64,000 nt of DNA from Arthrobacter sp. QXT-31 (lineage in GTDB: Bacteria > Actinomycetota > Actinomycetes > Actinomycetales > Micrococcaceae): contig NZ_CP019304.1 of the NCBI RefSeq assembly GCF_001969265.1, positions 4,216,001-4,280,000 on the forward strand. The letters are read 5' to 3'. Below are positions 1-7,657 of this stretch, piece after piece. Position 1 is the stretch's first letter; the number at the start of each line of letters is the position of its first letter. Both the position numbers and the translations under genes were made by a program. Below the pieces are notes generated by a model. It was given only the letters and a program-made list of their open reading frames with translations, was not told where the DNA came from and ran no database searches.

Positions 1-566
1 CCGAAGACGAGCAGGGACTCGGGCACTTCCTCCAGTTCCATGGCGGTGGTGGAGGTCAGGTAGTCCGCGTCCTGCAGGCCCTCTACCGGCGGCGCCCAGG
101 GGCTCGATCCGGTGGCGACGAGGTAGTGGGCGGCGCGGACCTCGCTGCGGGCACCGTCGGGGCCAGTGACTTCCAGGACCGGTTCCTCGGGGGTGCCGGC
201 GAACGCGGCGGTGCCTTCCCGCAGTTCCCAGCCGTACTCCCCGACCAGGTCCAGGTATTTGTCCGAGCGCATGGTCTGGACCAGGGACCGTTTGCCGTTG
301 ATGAGTTCCCTCATGTCCACGGGCCCGGCCGAGGTGCTGATGCCGGGGAATCTGGCGTGCGCCTCGAGCGCCACGTGGCGGGCTTCGGCGACGGCCAGCA
401 GGGCCTTGGAGGGGATGCATCCGGTGTTCACGCAGGTTCCGCCGACGGTGGAACGTTCGATCATCAGGACGCGCTTGCCGAGGTTGGTGGCCCGGATGGC
501 GGCGGCGAAGGCGCCGCCTCCGGAGCCGATAACGGCCAGATCAAAGTCCGTTGCTGCATCAGGCAT
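1..566 (-). CDS. merA: Mercury(II) reductase MerA, 3' end outside window
   Basis: The first 188 residues of a pyridine nucleotide-disulfide oxidoreductase. A Rossmann FAD motif GSGGGAFAAA lies at residues 14-23, and the redox-active GGTCVNTGCIPSK motif has Cys45 and Cys50, the pattern of mercuric reductases. In the family the enzyme uses NADPH to reduce Hg(II) to volatile Hg(0) in the cytoplasm. The start at 566 puts the FAD motif at the usual distance from the N-terminus, so there is no N-terminal HMA domain. The C-terminal Cys pair that would confirm Hg substrate is beyond the window edge, so a related dihydrolipoamide dehydrogenase-like protein is not excluded. It is transcribed away from the MerR gene, with a MerR-family operator between them. 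Confidence 0.85.
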   Translation of the reverse strand, partial: MPDAATDFDLAVIGSGGGAFAAAIRATNLGKRVLMIERSTVGGTCVNTGCIPSKALLAVAEARHVALEAHARFPGISTSAGPVDMRELINGKRSLVQTMRSDKYLDLVGEYGWELREGTAAFAGTPEEPVLEVTGPDGARSEVRAAHYLVATGSSPWAPPVEGLQDADYLTSTTAMELEEVPESLLVF

Positions 567-644
567 GGATCCTCCATTGAGTCTTCAGTGAGTGCGCCCG
601 GCAGGCGCATCGTCCTTAGGGTTAGGATGTTGGTTTCAGTCTGC

Positions 645-666
645 ACCTTCCCCTAAGCTGGAAGGT
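645..666 (-). promoter_or_regulatory. MerR/CueR-type operator of merA
   Basis: A perfect inverted repeat, ACCTTCC - 8 bases - GGAAGGT. On the minus strand a -35 hexamer TTGACC (669-664) begins this element and a weak -10 (CAGACT, 643-638) lies 20 bases further on. The long 19-20 bp spacer holding the dyad is the signature of promoters activated by MerR-family proteins, and the half sites match those known for CueR-type promoters. It is 79 bases upstream of the merA start. The divergent merR product at 753 is the obvious ligand, which is inference. Confidence 0.75.
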
Positions 667-752
667 CAAGAGCCCATGGCACCCCCAAAGCCTTCCCTGA
701 AAAGTGGAGGGTTACTGGAGGGCTTTCCAGCGACCTGAAGGAAGGATTCACA

Positions 753-1142
753 ATGCGCATCGGTGAAGCTGCAGCCGCCGCGGGCCTGACGACCAAGACG
801 ATCAGGTTCTATGAGGGCCGTGGTCTGCTCCCGCCCGCTGAACGCGCGGCCAACGGCTACCGGGACTACGCCCACGACACCGTCAGCCGCCTTGAATTCA
901 TTCGCCGCAGCCAGGTGGCCGGGCTGACCCTGGCGCAAATCCAGGACATCCTGAGGATCCGGGACGCCGGCTCCACGCCGTGCTTCCATGTCCGGGACGT
1001 GCTGGCACGGCAACTGACGGACCTGGATCGCCAGATCACCGAGATCACAGCCCTTCGGGCCACCGTTGCGCAATACCATGCAGCCGCCGAGTCGGCGGAT
1101 CCGGAATCCTGCGATCCGGAACGGATTTGCAGTTACCTCTGA
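753..1142 (+). CDS. MerR-family metal-responsive transcriptional regulator
   Basis: 129 residues. The N-terminal winged HTH is typical (MRIGEAAAAAGLTTKTIRFYE, with YRDY after it) and is followed by the long dimerisation helix. Three cysteines are placed as in divalent-metal sensors: Cys77 (in GSTPCFHV), Cys120 and Cys126 at the C-terminus (CDPERIC). In CueR-type Cu(I) sensors the position of Cys77 is a serine, so Hg(II), Zn(II), Cd(II) or Pb(II) is more likely than copper. It is divergent from merA and probably represses and activates it through the operator at 645-666. A ribosome site (GAAGGA) precedes the ATG. The exact metal cannot be read from sequence. Confidence 0.88.
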   Translation: MRIGEAAAAAGLTTKTIRFYEGRGLLPPAERAANGYRDYAHDTVSRLEFIRRSQVAGLTLAQIQDILRIRDAGSTPCFHVRDVLARQLTDLDRQITEITALRATVAQYHAAAESADPESCDPERICSYL

Positions 1143-1363
1143 GCGGCTGGTCCTCCGCAGGAAGCCTGGCCTAGGATGAGCACGGTGACGAGCCGGAACC
1201 TCATCGCATAGAGGGGCTGTCGCCGCCGGAAGACCGTTTCACCGCCAAGGATGTGGACAGTTGTTGGAATCCGACAAACTGTGATGGTTGCGTAGACCAA
1301 GTGAGGCGGGCTAATGCCGCCGCATGGTCTCCTGTTGTCGTTCACGGCGTTTACGTCCGTATC

Positions 1364-1812
1364 TATTTTCCCGATGTTGACGCCATTCTCTCGGCTAGGC
1401 ACGAGCGCCAGGTCCAGGCCCACCTGGAACAACTGGCCCAGGTCCGGCACAGCGCCGACAGCCCTGAGCGGCAGCTCGAAGCCGTGCTGCAGACATATGC
1501 CATGATTTCCTACTCACGCCATGCAGGGGCAGAGGCAGCGCGGCTGCACCAGAGCCAACATGTGAGCCAGGCCCAGAAGCATCTCAACGAATTCCTCACG
1601 GAGCTGCTGCGCGACGGCGCTGAGGAAGGGGTTTTCGGCGACGATGTCGCCCCCGACGAGCTCGCCGGCTACTGTCTGCACGCCTTGGGGCGGCGGCCGT
1701 GCTGACGTCCCGCGAAGCCGCCCAGCGGCTGGTCAAAGTCACGATCAGCGGATTGCAACCACCGGCGGGGACATCGCATCCGGGACTGCAGGGGAGAGCA
1801 GCTGGCAGGTAG
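1364..1812 (+). pseudogene. Decayed tetR copy (paralogue of the gene at 13515)
   Basis: From the codons for YFPDVDAILSA onward this matches the TetR at 13515-14105 almost residue for residue (HERQVQAHLEQLAQVRHSAD, DDVAPDELAGYCLHAL). The N-terminal HTH is absent: upstream sequence is unrelated. A one-base loss just after the CLHAL codons (near 1685) moves the end of the protein to another frame, where LTSREAAQRLVKVTISGLQ is still readable. A protein made here could not bind DNA as a TetR, so it is called a pseudogene. It was left by duplication of the 13.7-14.2 kb segment or of a shared ancestor. Confidence 0.85.
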
Positions 1813-1900
1813 CGCCCGGCCGGCAGCCGGCAACGGCGGTCCGGCCGTCTTTACCTGGTGTCTCACCCCATCGCAGTCAGGAGCGCGGCGCAAAATGTGC
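1364..1900. repeat. Partial, diverged duplicate of 13677-14190
   Basis: The homology covers the 3' two thirds of tetR, the short intergenic space, and the last codons of the convergent copper-storage gene (the minus-strand ending CAALLTAMG is readable at 1863-1890, as at 14163-14190). Beyond about 1900 the similarity stops. Between 1900 and 2250 I see no convincing gene. Confidence 0.75.
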
Positions 1901-2251
1901 TGCCACTGGATGCCACTGCCGGTGCCGAAGAAGCTCCGGTTGAGCAGCAGCTGCACCCGGCAGCGGAAGAAACAAGGGGAAACCCGGCTCTGTCTTTTTG
2001 AGGAAGAATCGAGGGTGTGCTGGGGGTGAATGGCCGTGCAAGCGGGTCCGGCCACACCAGCCCGGACTTCCATGTCACGACAACCCAAGAAAACGCATCC
2101 TTTACCCCGGCTGGGTATAAAGAGCAATCGCGCATCCCGTGCCACGGCGGACACGCCGTTACCGGAATGTGACAAACATTGCTGGTCTGAAGTACGGTCT
2201 AAGTTGTGCCGGATTCTCCTTGAGGCAGGCACTCCCGAACGGATTGCCTAA

Positions 2252-2366
2252 CTCTGCCGCTGCCCGGGATCCGTTCGCTTTTCGTCCGGCAGAGACGGGG
2301 AAACCCATTATTGGTCTGCTTCTGGCAGGTCTTAGAGTGTCCGGCCAAGCCCCACTTCCAAGGAAA
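2252..2366 (+). promoter_or_regulatory. Structured leader resembling part of a ydaO riboswitch
   Basis: A perfect 8 bp stem, CTCTGCCG (2252-2259) with CGGCAGAG (2287-2294), is followed by ACGGGGAAACCC. The segment CTGCCGCTG-CCGGGATCCGTTCGC is nearly identical to the same part of the ydaO element at 12090-12300. The later conserved part of that riboswitch (CCCGACAGCTCACC) is not present here. It may be a truncated relic or a different leader, lying directly upstream of the mini-ORF at 2373 and the membrane protein. Confidence 0.35.
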
Positions 2367-2372
2367 TGAGAT

Positions 2373-2486
2373 ATGACGCTCAATTCTGCCCTGCTGAGCA
2401 GCACGCGCGGCGCCACGCCGCACCAACCTCCGGTATCGGCGCTACGGCTGCCTGCTGCCCGAAAACGAAAGACTCACCAGAAATGA
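2373..2486 (+). CDS. Possible 37-residue leader peptide coupled to the next gene
   Basis: A short frame starting MTLNSALLSSTRGATPHQPP and ending in a basic tail (ARKRKTHQK). An AAGGA ribosome site is 8-9 bases upstream of the ATG, better placed than anything before the next gene. Its TGA overlaps the ATG of the membrane protein (ATGA at 2483-2486), the classic layout for translational coupling. There are no recognisable domains. It could be a regulatory upstream ORF or simply a translated leader. Confidence 0.45.
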   Translation: MTLNSALLSSTRGATPHQPPVSALRLPAARKRKTHQK

Positions 2487-3148
2487 CCGTTCAGAACGAC
2501 CTCAGCCGCGAAGACGTTGCCTCCTATGAGGCAGAGCTCGCGAAACGGACTCCCTCGCTCTACTCGCGCTACATCGGCGCGATGCTCTACTTCATTGGCG
2601 CGGCCCTTATCGCCGGCGCCGTCGTGCACTATCCGGTCAACCCGGGCCTGTACACGATCATCTGCGTCGTCGGTGCGTTCGTGTTCCTCCTCGGCACCAT
2701 CGTCAACGAGTTCGTGCTCGTCGATGAGCGCCCGCGGCTGAGCCGGGCCATCTCGCTCGTCGCGTTCTCGCTCCTGCTCTCCTTCGGCGTCGGCCTGGTC
2801 GGCGGCGGCATCCAGCACTTCGAACAGTTCCCCGAGCGCAGCGCCTGGATGACTCCGATCGGCCTGCTGATGTCGTACGTCGCGTTCATCGCCAAGGACG
2901 CCAAGGGCGGCCTGCGCCACCTGGTCAGCCCGTTTGCCGCAGGTGTCGTGTTGGTCGCCGTGTTGACGTGGTTCGGCATGTCCGCCCTCGCAAGCACCCT
3001 CGACTCCGAGAGCCACAGCCACGACTCCACGACGGCACCGTCGCAGGCACCCGCGGAGGCTCCGACCAGCGAAGACCGCACCAGCGACAAGCCGACGGAC
3101 GCCCCCGCAGCGCCCGCACCCGACACCCACACGTCGCACAGCCACTAA
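2483..3148 (+). CDS. Membrane protein with His-rich C-terminal tail
   Basis: 221 residues with about five hydrophobic segments between residues 25 and 180, then a hydrophilic Ser/Thr/Pro/Asp-rich tail carrying HSHD and ending HTSHSH, a pattern that often binds divalent metals. I do not recognise the family. The ATG at 2483 is chosen because it overlaps the stop of the upstream mini-ORF; an earlier in-frame ATG (2366) would add 39 residues of low-complexity sequence read from the mini-ORF region. A metal-related role is inferred from the tail and the surrounding resistance genes only. Confidence 0.75.
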   Translation: MTVQNDLSREDVASYEAELAKRTPSLYSRYIGAMLYFIGAALIAGAVVHYPVNPGLYTIICVVGAFVFLLGTIVNEFVLVDERPRLSRAISLVAFSLLLSFGVGLVGGGIQHFEQFPERSAWMTPIGLLMSYVAFIAKDAKGGLRHLVSPFAAGVVLVAVLTWFGMSALASTLDSESHSHDSTTAPSQAPAEAPTSEDRTSDKPTDAPAAPAPDTHTSHSH

Positions 3149-3164
3149 CCCGAGCCCGGCATGC

Positions 3165-4260
3165 TCAATCGTACATTCGTGCGCTCCTATTCCGGGTAGG
3201 GGTCTGTCCCGGCAATGTGGGATGGGCCGGTCCCGCGGTGGCGTAAAGGGAGTTGAGTTGGCGGTAGAGGATTCGGGCGATGTAGCGCTTGAGGGATCTG
3301 CGGATTTCGCGGTAGCTACGGCCTTCTTGGGTGCGTTTGGCGACGTGGTCCCGGGTTCCGGGGTCATGAGTCATCCGGGTCATGGTGATGGTGTGCAAGG
3401 CTCGGTTGAGGCGCCGATCACCACCCCGGTTGAGCCTGTGCCGAACAGTGTTACCGCTTGAGGGTGGCAAGGGATTCACCCCTGCCAGTGAGGCGAAGGC
3501 AGCTTCGCTGCGAACCCCTTCCTGGATGCAACCAAGCTGTCAGGACAGTAGCGACCGTGACAGCCCCGACGCCCACCATCTCCAACAGCGGTGCCGCGGG
3601 GCTTTGCTGGGTCAGCTCTGTCATGCGCTTCTGGTTCGCAGTCAGCTGGGTGGTCACTTCAAGAACGCGGCGCGCCAACCGAACTGCTTCCTCGCGCGCG
3701 ATCGATAGTTCGATCTGCTCCTGTCGTTCCCGCCATCTGGTAATCGTGGCGATCTGGGCGGGAACCAGAGGTTTACGAGCGTCGATTCCAAGATCATGTG
3801 CCCGGAGTAAGGCGATGAGTGCATTGACATTCACTGTCCGTTCCCGGGTCAACTGATCCCGTGTGCTCAGGATTCTGAGTCCGGCACGAGTTCCTTCATC
3901 CCGGCGCGGAGCTCGGAGCTGGGACTCCTCTAAGCCGATGACAGCGGTTCCGATGGCGGCGGCGTCCAGCGGGTCAGATTTGCCGATCGCCCGGCGCCCT
4001 CGGGCGTTCATCCGTGGAGCTTCGGCCACGTCGTAGCCGGCGTCGCTTACTGCCCTGGCCAGACGTGCACCATAAGAGCCGATACCCTCAACGGCCCATA
4101 GACAGGCCATATCGCCGTCTGTCCGTCGGCCTACCCAGGCAAGTGCGCGGGAAATTCCTGCCGAGGTGGTCGGGAACTGCTCGCACGCGACCTGTCGCTT
4201 GGTACTGGCCTCGATGACGGCGTAAGTGTGTGTGCGGGCGTCCTTCCGTTCGAACGGGCA
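3165..4260 (-). pseudogene. IS110-family transposase, frameshifted
   Basis: Reading from 4260 downward, an IS110 DEDD transposase is recognisable: KDARTHTYAVIEA, then WAVEGIGSYGARLA with its Glu, KSDPLDAAAIG with the conserved Asp, and the C-terminal transposase_20 region (LLEMVGVGAVTVATVLTAW). At about 3505-3525 the frame shifts by one base: the normal ending SEAAFASLAGVNPLPPSSGN and RREIRR..LKRYIAR-like tail is found in another frame and ends at 3165. At the N-terminus a TGA stands where the start and first Asp region should be, so the 5' end is damaged too. The element is probably inactive. Its exact ends were not found. The stretch 4260-4639 upstream holds no gene that I can support. Confidence 0.85.
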
Positions 4261-4639
4261 AGACTGGTCGCATCACGACCGGCACTGGACCTGGGAAGAG
4301 TCACTTCGAGGCAATACTGTGATGAGCCACAACCGCAGGGGCTGGGCAAGCTTCTAATCAAGCCACCGACGTGGGACAGGTCAACGCCGGCCGCTCCATC
4401 CAGCGCGGACCGGTCGGGGGAAATGCACCCTCCAGGGGCCATTGTTTGTTCGAGTCACGCGCCAGATAGAACGACCGGCATCAACACTGCCAGCCCTATA
4501 GGCAGCACCCGGCATTCCAGGGCCTCGCCCATGAAGCCATGGGGCCATGGGGCCGTAAGGCTGTCACGTCACGACCGGTTGTTCAAGGAACGAGAGCAGA
4601 GTAGACCTGTTTCAGGGACCCTTCTTGAGGAGCATCTCC

Positions 4640-6064
4640 ATGGCCATGCCTGTGTCTCGCCGTAACTTCTTCGTGGGTGCCGGCGTAGGTGCCGCCGCCC
4701 TGGGCTTCGTGTTCGTGGGCGCCGGCAGCCTCGCCCCGTTCGTTCGTCCGTCCAATACAGCCACCCGCAATGCGGTCGGCTACGGCACCCTGGTTTCGGA
4801 CCCCGACGGCATCCTCGCGCTGCCGGAAGGTTTCTCCTACAGGCTGCTTGCCCGTTCCGGCGAGACGGCAACGGCCGAAGGCGTCCACCCATCAGATCCT
4901 GACGGCATCGGTGTGTTTGACGGTCCCAAAGGGGGGTCTGTGCTGATCTGCAACCACGAAAACAACGGAGAGGAGCCCTTTCCCGTTCCCGTGGTGGAGG
5001 GACTCACGTACGATCCCGGGGCCAAGGGCGGCACCTCCACTCTGATCGTTGATGCAGAGGGCAACCTCGTGCGGCAGTACACCTCCGTGGCCGGCACCAA
5101 CAACAACTGCGCCGGTGGCGTCTCTCCGTGGGGCACGTGGCTGACGTGCGAGGAGACCGAAGACCGGGCCGGGTCCGGGACCAACACCAAGGACCATGGT
5201 TACGTTTTTGAGGTGGACCCCGCCAGCCGCGAGGCCAACATCGACCGTTCCCCGGTCCCGTTGAAATTCCTCGGCCGCTACTCCCACGAAGCCGTCGCGA
5301 TCGACCCTGCCACCACCCAGATCTACCTCACTGAGGACGCCGGCAACCCCAGCGGCCTGTACCTGCGCTGGACCCCGCCCTCAGGCTTCACTCCGGGCAA
5401 GGGCGCGCTGCACGAACTGGCCGTGTCCGCTGGCGGCGACACCGCGGGGCAGCTGCACGCCATGAAGTGCTCGCTCGGATCCACGCATATCAGGGACCTG
5501 TCCGAAGCCACCGAAGTCGGCACGCGTTACAACGTTGAATGGATCGACGTTCCGGACCGTGACGCCCGCACCATCTCGGTGCGGAAGCAGTTCAGGAACC
5601 ACGAGATCACCCGCGCCCGCAAGCTCGAAGGACAGTGGTGGGGCGACGACGGTGCTTACTTCGTCTCCAGCTTCGCCCGCATCATCCAGGGCAGCGCCAA
5701 TAGCCACGACGGGCAGGTCTGGTTCTACGACCCCGCCACTCAGAGCATCGCCCTCAAGACCATCTTCGGGGTCAACCCCAACCCGAATGCGGAAAGCGGC
5801 CACTTTGATGGCCCCGACAACATCACGGTGGCACCCCAGGGCGGCCTGATCCTCGCGGAGGACGGCGACGGCGTCTCGCATCTGGTGGGCGTGACCAGCC
5901 AGGGCAGGTCTTACCCGCTGGCCCGCAACGAAGCCAACGACTCTGAGTTCTGCGGACCGGCTTTCAGCAAGGACGGCAAGTGGCTCTTCGCCAACATTCA
6001 GTCCCCAGGTTTCACGCTCGCGATCACCGGTCCCTGGACCCGTCCATCCAACGACCCTGTGTAG
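4640..6064 (+). CDS. PhoX-like (DUF839) secreted phosphatase
   Basis: 474 residues. A Tat signal (SRRNFF followed by a hydrophobic stretch) is near the N-terminus. The body is typical of the PhoX/DUF839 beta-propeller family: LPEGFSYRLLARSGE, ICNHENNGEEPFP, NNNCAGGVSPWGTWLTCEE, GRYSHEAVAIDP, YLTEDAGNPSGLYLRWTP, FDGPDNITVAPQGG, EFCGPAFSKDG. PhoX enzymes hydrolyse phosphate monoesters outside the cell with Ca/Fe cofactors; whether this member does so is inferred. GAGGAG at 4627-4632 sets the start at 4640 (4646 is also possible). It stands alone between the IS110 relic and an integrase relic. Confidence 0.85.
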   Translation: MAMPVSRRNFFVGAGVGAAALGFVFVGAGSLAPFVRPSNTATRNAVGYGTLVSDPDGILALPEGFSYRLLARSGETATAEGVHPSDPDGIGVFDGPKGGSVLICNHENNGEEPFPVPVVEGLTYDPGAKGGTSTLIVDAEGNLVRQYTSVAGTNNNCAGGVSPWGTWLTCEETEDRAGSGTNTKDHGYVFEVDPASREANIDRSPVPLKFLGRYSHEAVAIDPATTQIYLTEDAGNPSGLYLRWTPPSGFTPGKGALHELAVSAGGDTAGQLHAMKCSLGSTHIRDLSEATEVGTRYNVEWIDVPDRDARTISVRKQFRNHEITRARKLEGQWWGDDGAYFVSSFARIIQGSANSHDGQVWFYDPATQSIALKTIFGVNPNPNAESGHFDGPDNITVAPQGGLILAEDGDGVSHLVGVTSQGRSYPLARNEANDSEFCGPAFSKDGKWLFANIQSPGFTLAITGPWTRPSNDPV

Positions 6065-6538
6065 GACAGGGTTAAGGACACTACCGGTCTACCCAGACGG
6101 AGTCTTTGGATTCCGGCCATTCTTAACCCCGCGGCGGTGGTGAATTCATACAGACTGCGACCATCGAGCATCTTTCCGATCGTAAGGGCTTCAACGAGGA
6201 CTTCCTGGGCCAACGTGTGCCCTTTGCCGAGGCTGGCCGGCGAAAAGACAGTCCTGCTGCCGTACACGCACTTCTCGGGGCTGATGCGACTGGACAAGCG
6301 CCTCGCCGCCGTGACCGGGCTGGGGATCGACGGCAGCAAACTGATGGACATGAGTCTCGGGCATCGACACAAGGAACTAGGCAAGGGAGGGAGACCTTGC
6401 ATAGGTTCGACGCACCCCTATTCAAAAACTATATCTGGCCAAACTTGCGGGGTGGGTCTCGCAGCCCTACCGAGACGTAGGCCTAAGCAAAGCGGCTGTC
6501 CAGAGGGGGCTTTCGCCACCCATCCCGGACTTGAGTGT
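6065..6538. other. Gap without a supportable gene
   Basis: Open frames exist on both strands but none has a recognisable product or a good ribosome site. It looks like decayed sequence leading into the integrase remnant at 6539. Confidence 0.5.
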
Positions 6539-6646
6539 GAATGCGTACTATGGCAGGCGGATCCGCGGACCACACGGCGTTACGACCGGTCACGGCACAA
6601 GCTGGCGAAGCCGGCCGGCTACGACGTTGCACGGGCGCTGGCGTAG
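6539..6646 (+). pseudogene. C-terminal remnant of a tyrosine recombinase
   Basis: The last 35 codons read QADPRTTRRYDRSRHKLAKP and end VARALA, the typical C-terminus of phage-type integrases, with the catalytic Tyr in RRYDR. The Arg-His-x-x-Arg boxes and the whole N-terminal part are missing. With the HTH protein that follows, this suggests an old integration event. Confidence 0.65.
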
Positions 6647-6729
6647 CGTTCCCGGAGATGTCTCCTGACACGTCCCCGGCCAGGAAAATGTCAGAGGTGG
6701 ATCAGGTCTGCCACGCATAGGATGGTCCG

Positions 6730-6981
6730 GTGTCCGATGAACCCACACCGCGCCGCTTCCTGACCGTCGAGCAGGCAGCCGAAGAGCTCAACGTGAAGTC
6801 GAGCCTCATCCGGGCACTCATCAAGACCGGGGAGCTACGCGCCATCCAGATCGGCGGGAGAGGCATGTGGCGCATCGGGCGCCAGGACGTCGAGGACTAC
6901 GTCAGCGAAGCCTACCGGCGCACAGCCGAACGCATCGCCGCCGGTGAGCTCATGGACGAGAGGGAGCCCGACGCTGAGTAG
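6730..6981 (+). CDS. Small helix-turn-helix (excisionase-like) DNA-binding protein
   Basis: 83 residues from a GTG start. FLTVEQAAEELNVKSSLIRA is the first part of an HTH_17 (excisionase/BldC-type) winged helix, followed by LIKTGELRAIQIGGRGMWRI and DVEDYV, which is the conserved ending of this domain. Such proteins are either excisionases of mobile elements or small transcription factors. It lies just after an integrase remnant, which favours the first reading, but free-standing actinobacterial regulators of the same size are common. Confidence 0.75.
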   Translation: MSDEPTPRRFLTVEQAAEELNVKSSLIRALIKTGELRAIQIGGRGMWRIGRQDVEDYVSEAYRRTAERIAAGELMDEREPDAE

Positions 6982-7119
6982 CCGTTCCCTGGTGGGGCCT
7001 GACGGTCCAGATAACAAGCTGGGGTGCGTTTGGGTATGGGCTGGTTGTGGACTGTGCCCCGGTTCCCCAAAAGGGACGCTCGAACGGAGCGCTATCCCAA
7101 TGCACACCTAGAGTGGACC

Positions 7120-7518
7120 ATGGGGGAAGCGACGAGCGTGCGACTGTCCAAGTGGGCACCAGCCAGCGGCAGGAGGACTGTACTCGCGTGGGCAGAGGTT
7201 GCGATGATCCTGGTCCTCGGATGGGGCGCATATACCGGCACGCTCCGACCGATCGCCGAATTCGGTGGCTGGCCCGGGATTGCCTGGGATGGCGAAGAGC
7301 GGCCGGCGTCCTGCCCCCCTACGCCTGGGTGGCGGAAGTTCGAAATGGCTATCACCCTCGCTCAGCTGGTCGCCATTCCCGTCCTCGTCTTCAAAGGATC
7401 CAGATCAGCCTGGCGTGCCTGGTTCGACCGCAGCTGGATGCTTTGGCTCTCCGCCGTGCTGCTGACCTGCATCGCAGTGGCACCACTAAGCAATCCGCAC
7501 CTCAGCTACCTCCCGTAG
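7120..7518 (+). CDS. Small membrane protein of unknown function
   Basis: 132 residues from the ATG at 7120, with three hydrophobic segments (VAMILVLGWGAY, ITLAQLVAIPVLVF, WLSAVLLTCIAVA). I do not recognise the family. The frame is open upstream to 7024, but those 32 residues are not hydrophobic and there is no good ribosome site for either start. It is isolated between the HTH gene and the convergent SulP gene. From 7519 to 7657 I see nothing. Confidence 0.5.
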   Translation: MGEATSVRLSKWAPASGRRTVLAWAEVAMILVLGWGAYTGTLRPIAEFGGWPGIAWDGEERPASCPPTPGWRKFEMAITLAQLVAIPVLVFKGSRSAWRAWFDRSWMLWLSAVLLTCIAVAPLSNPHLSYLP

Positions 7519-7657
7519 CCTCAGACCATCCAGCGGCAGCATACGGCTGGGCTTGTCCCCACGACTTTCGTTGAAAGCGCGCTAACCCCGATACACGGTG
7601 GGCAGGCGGCGTGTCGGGGCTGTGGTCGCGTCAGAGTTGGTCGCAGAGGAGCTCCGG

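Noticed and set aside
2366..2482. Longer start for the membrane protein
   Set aside because: This extension is the mini-ORF region in another frame; the ATGA overlap and lack of a proper ribosome site favour 2483.
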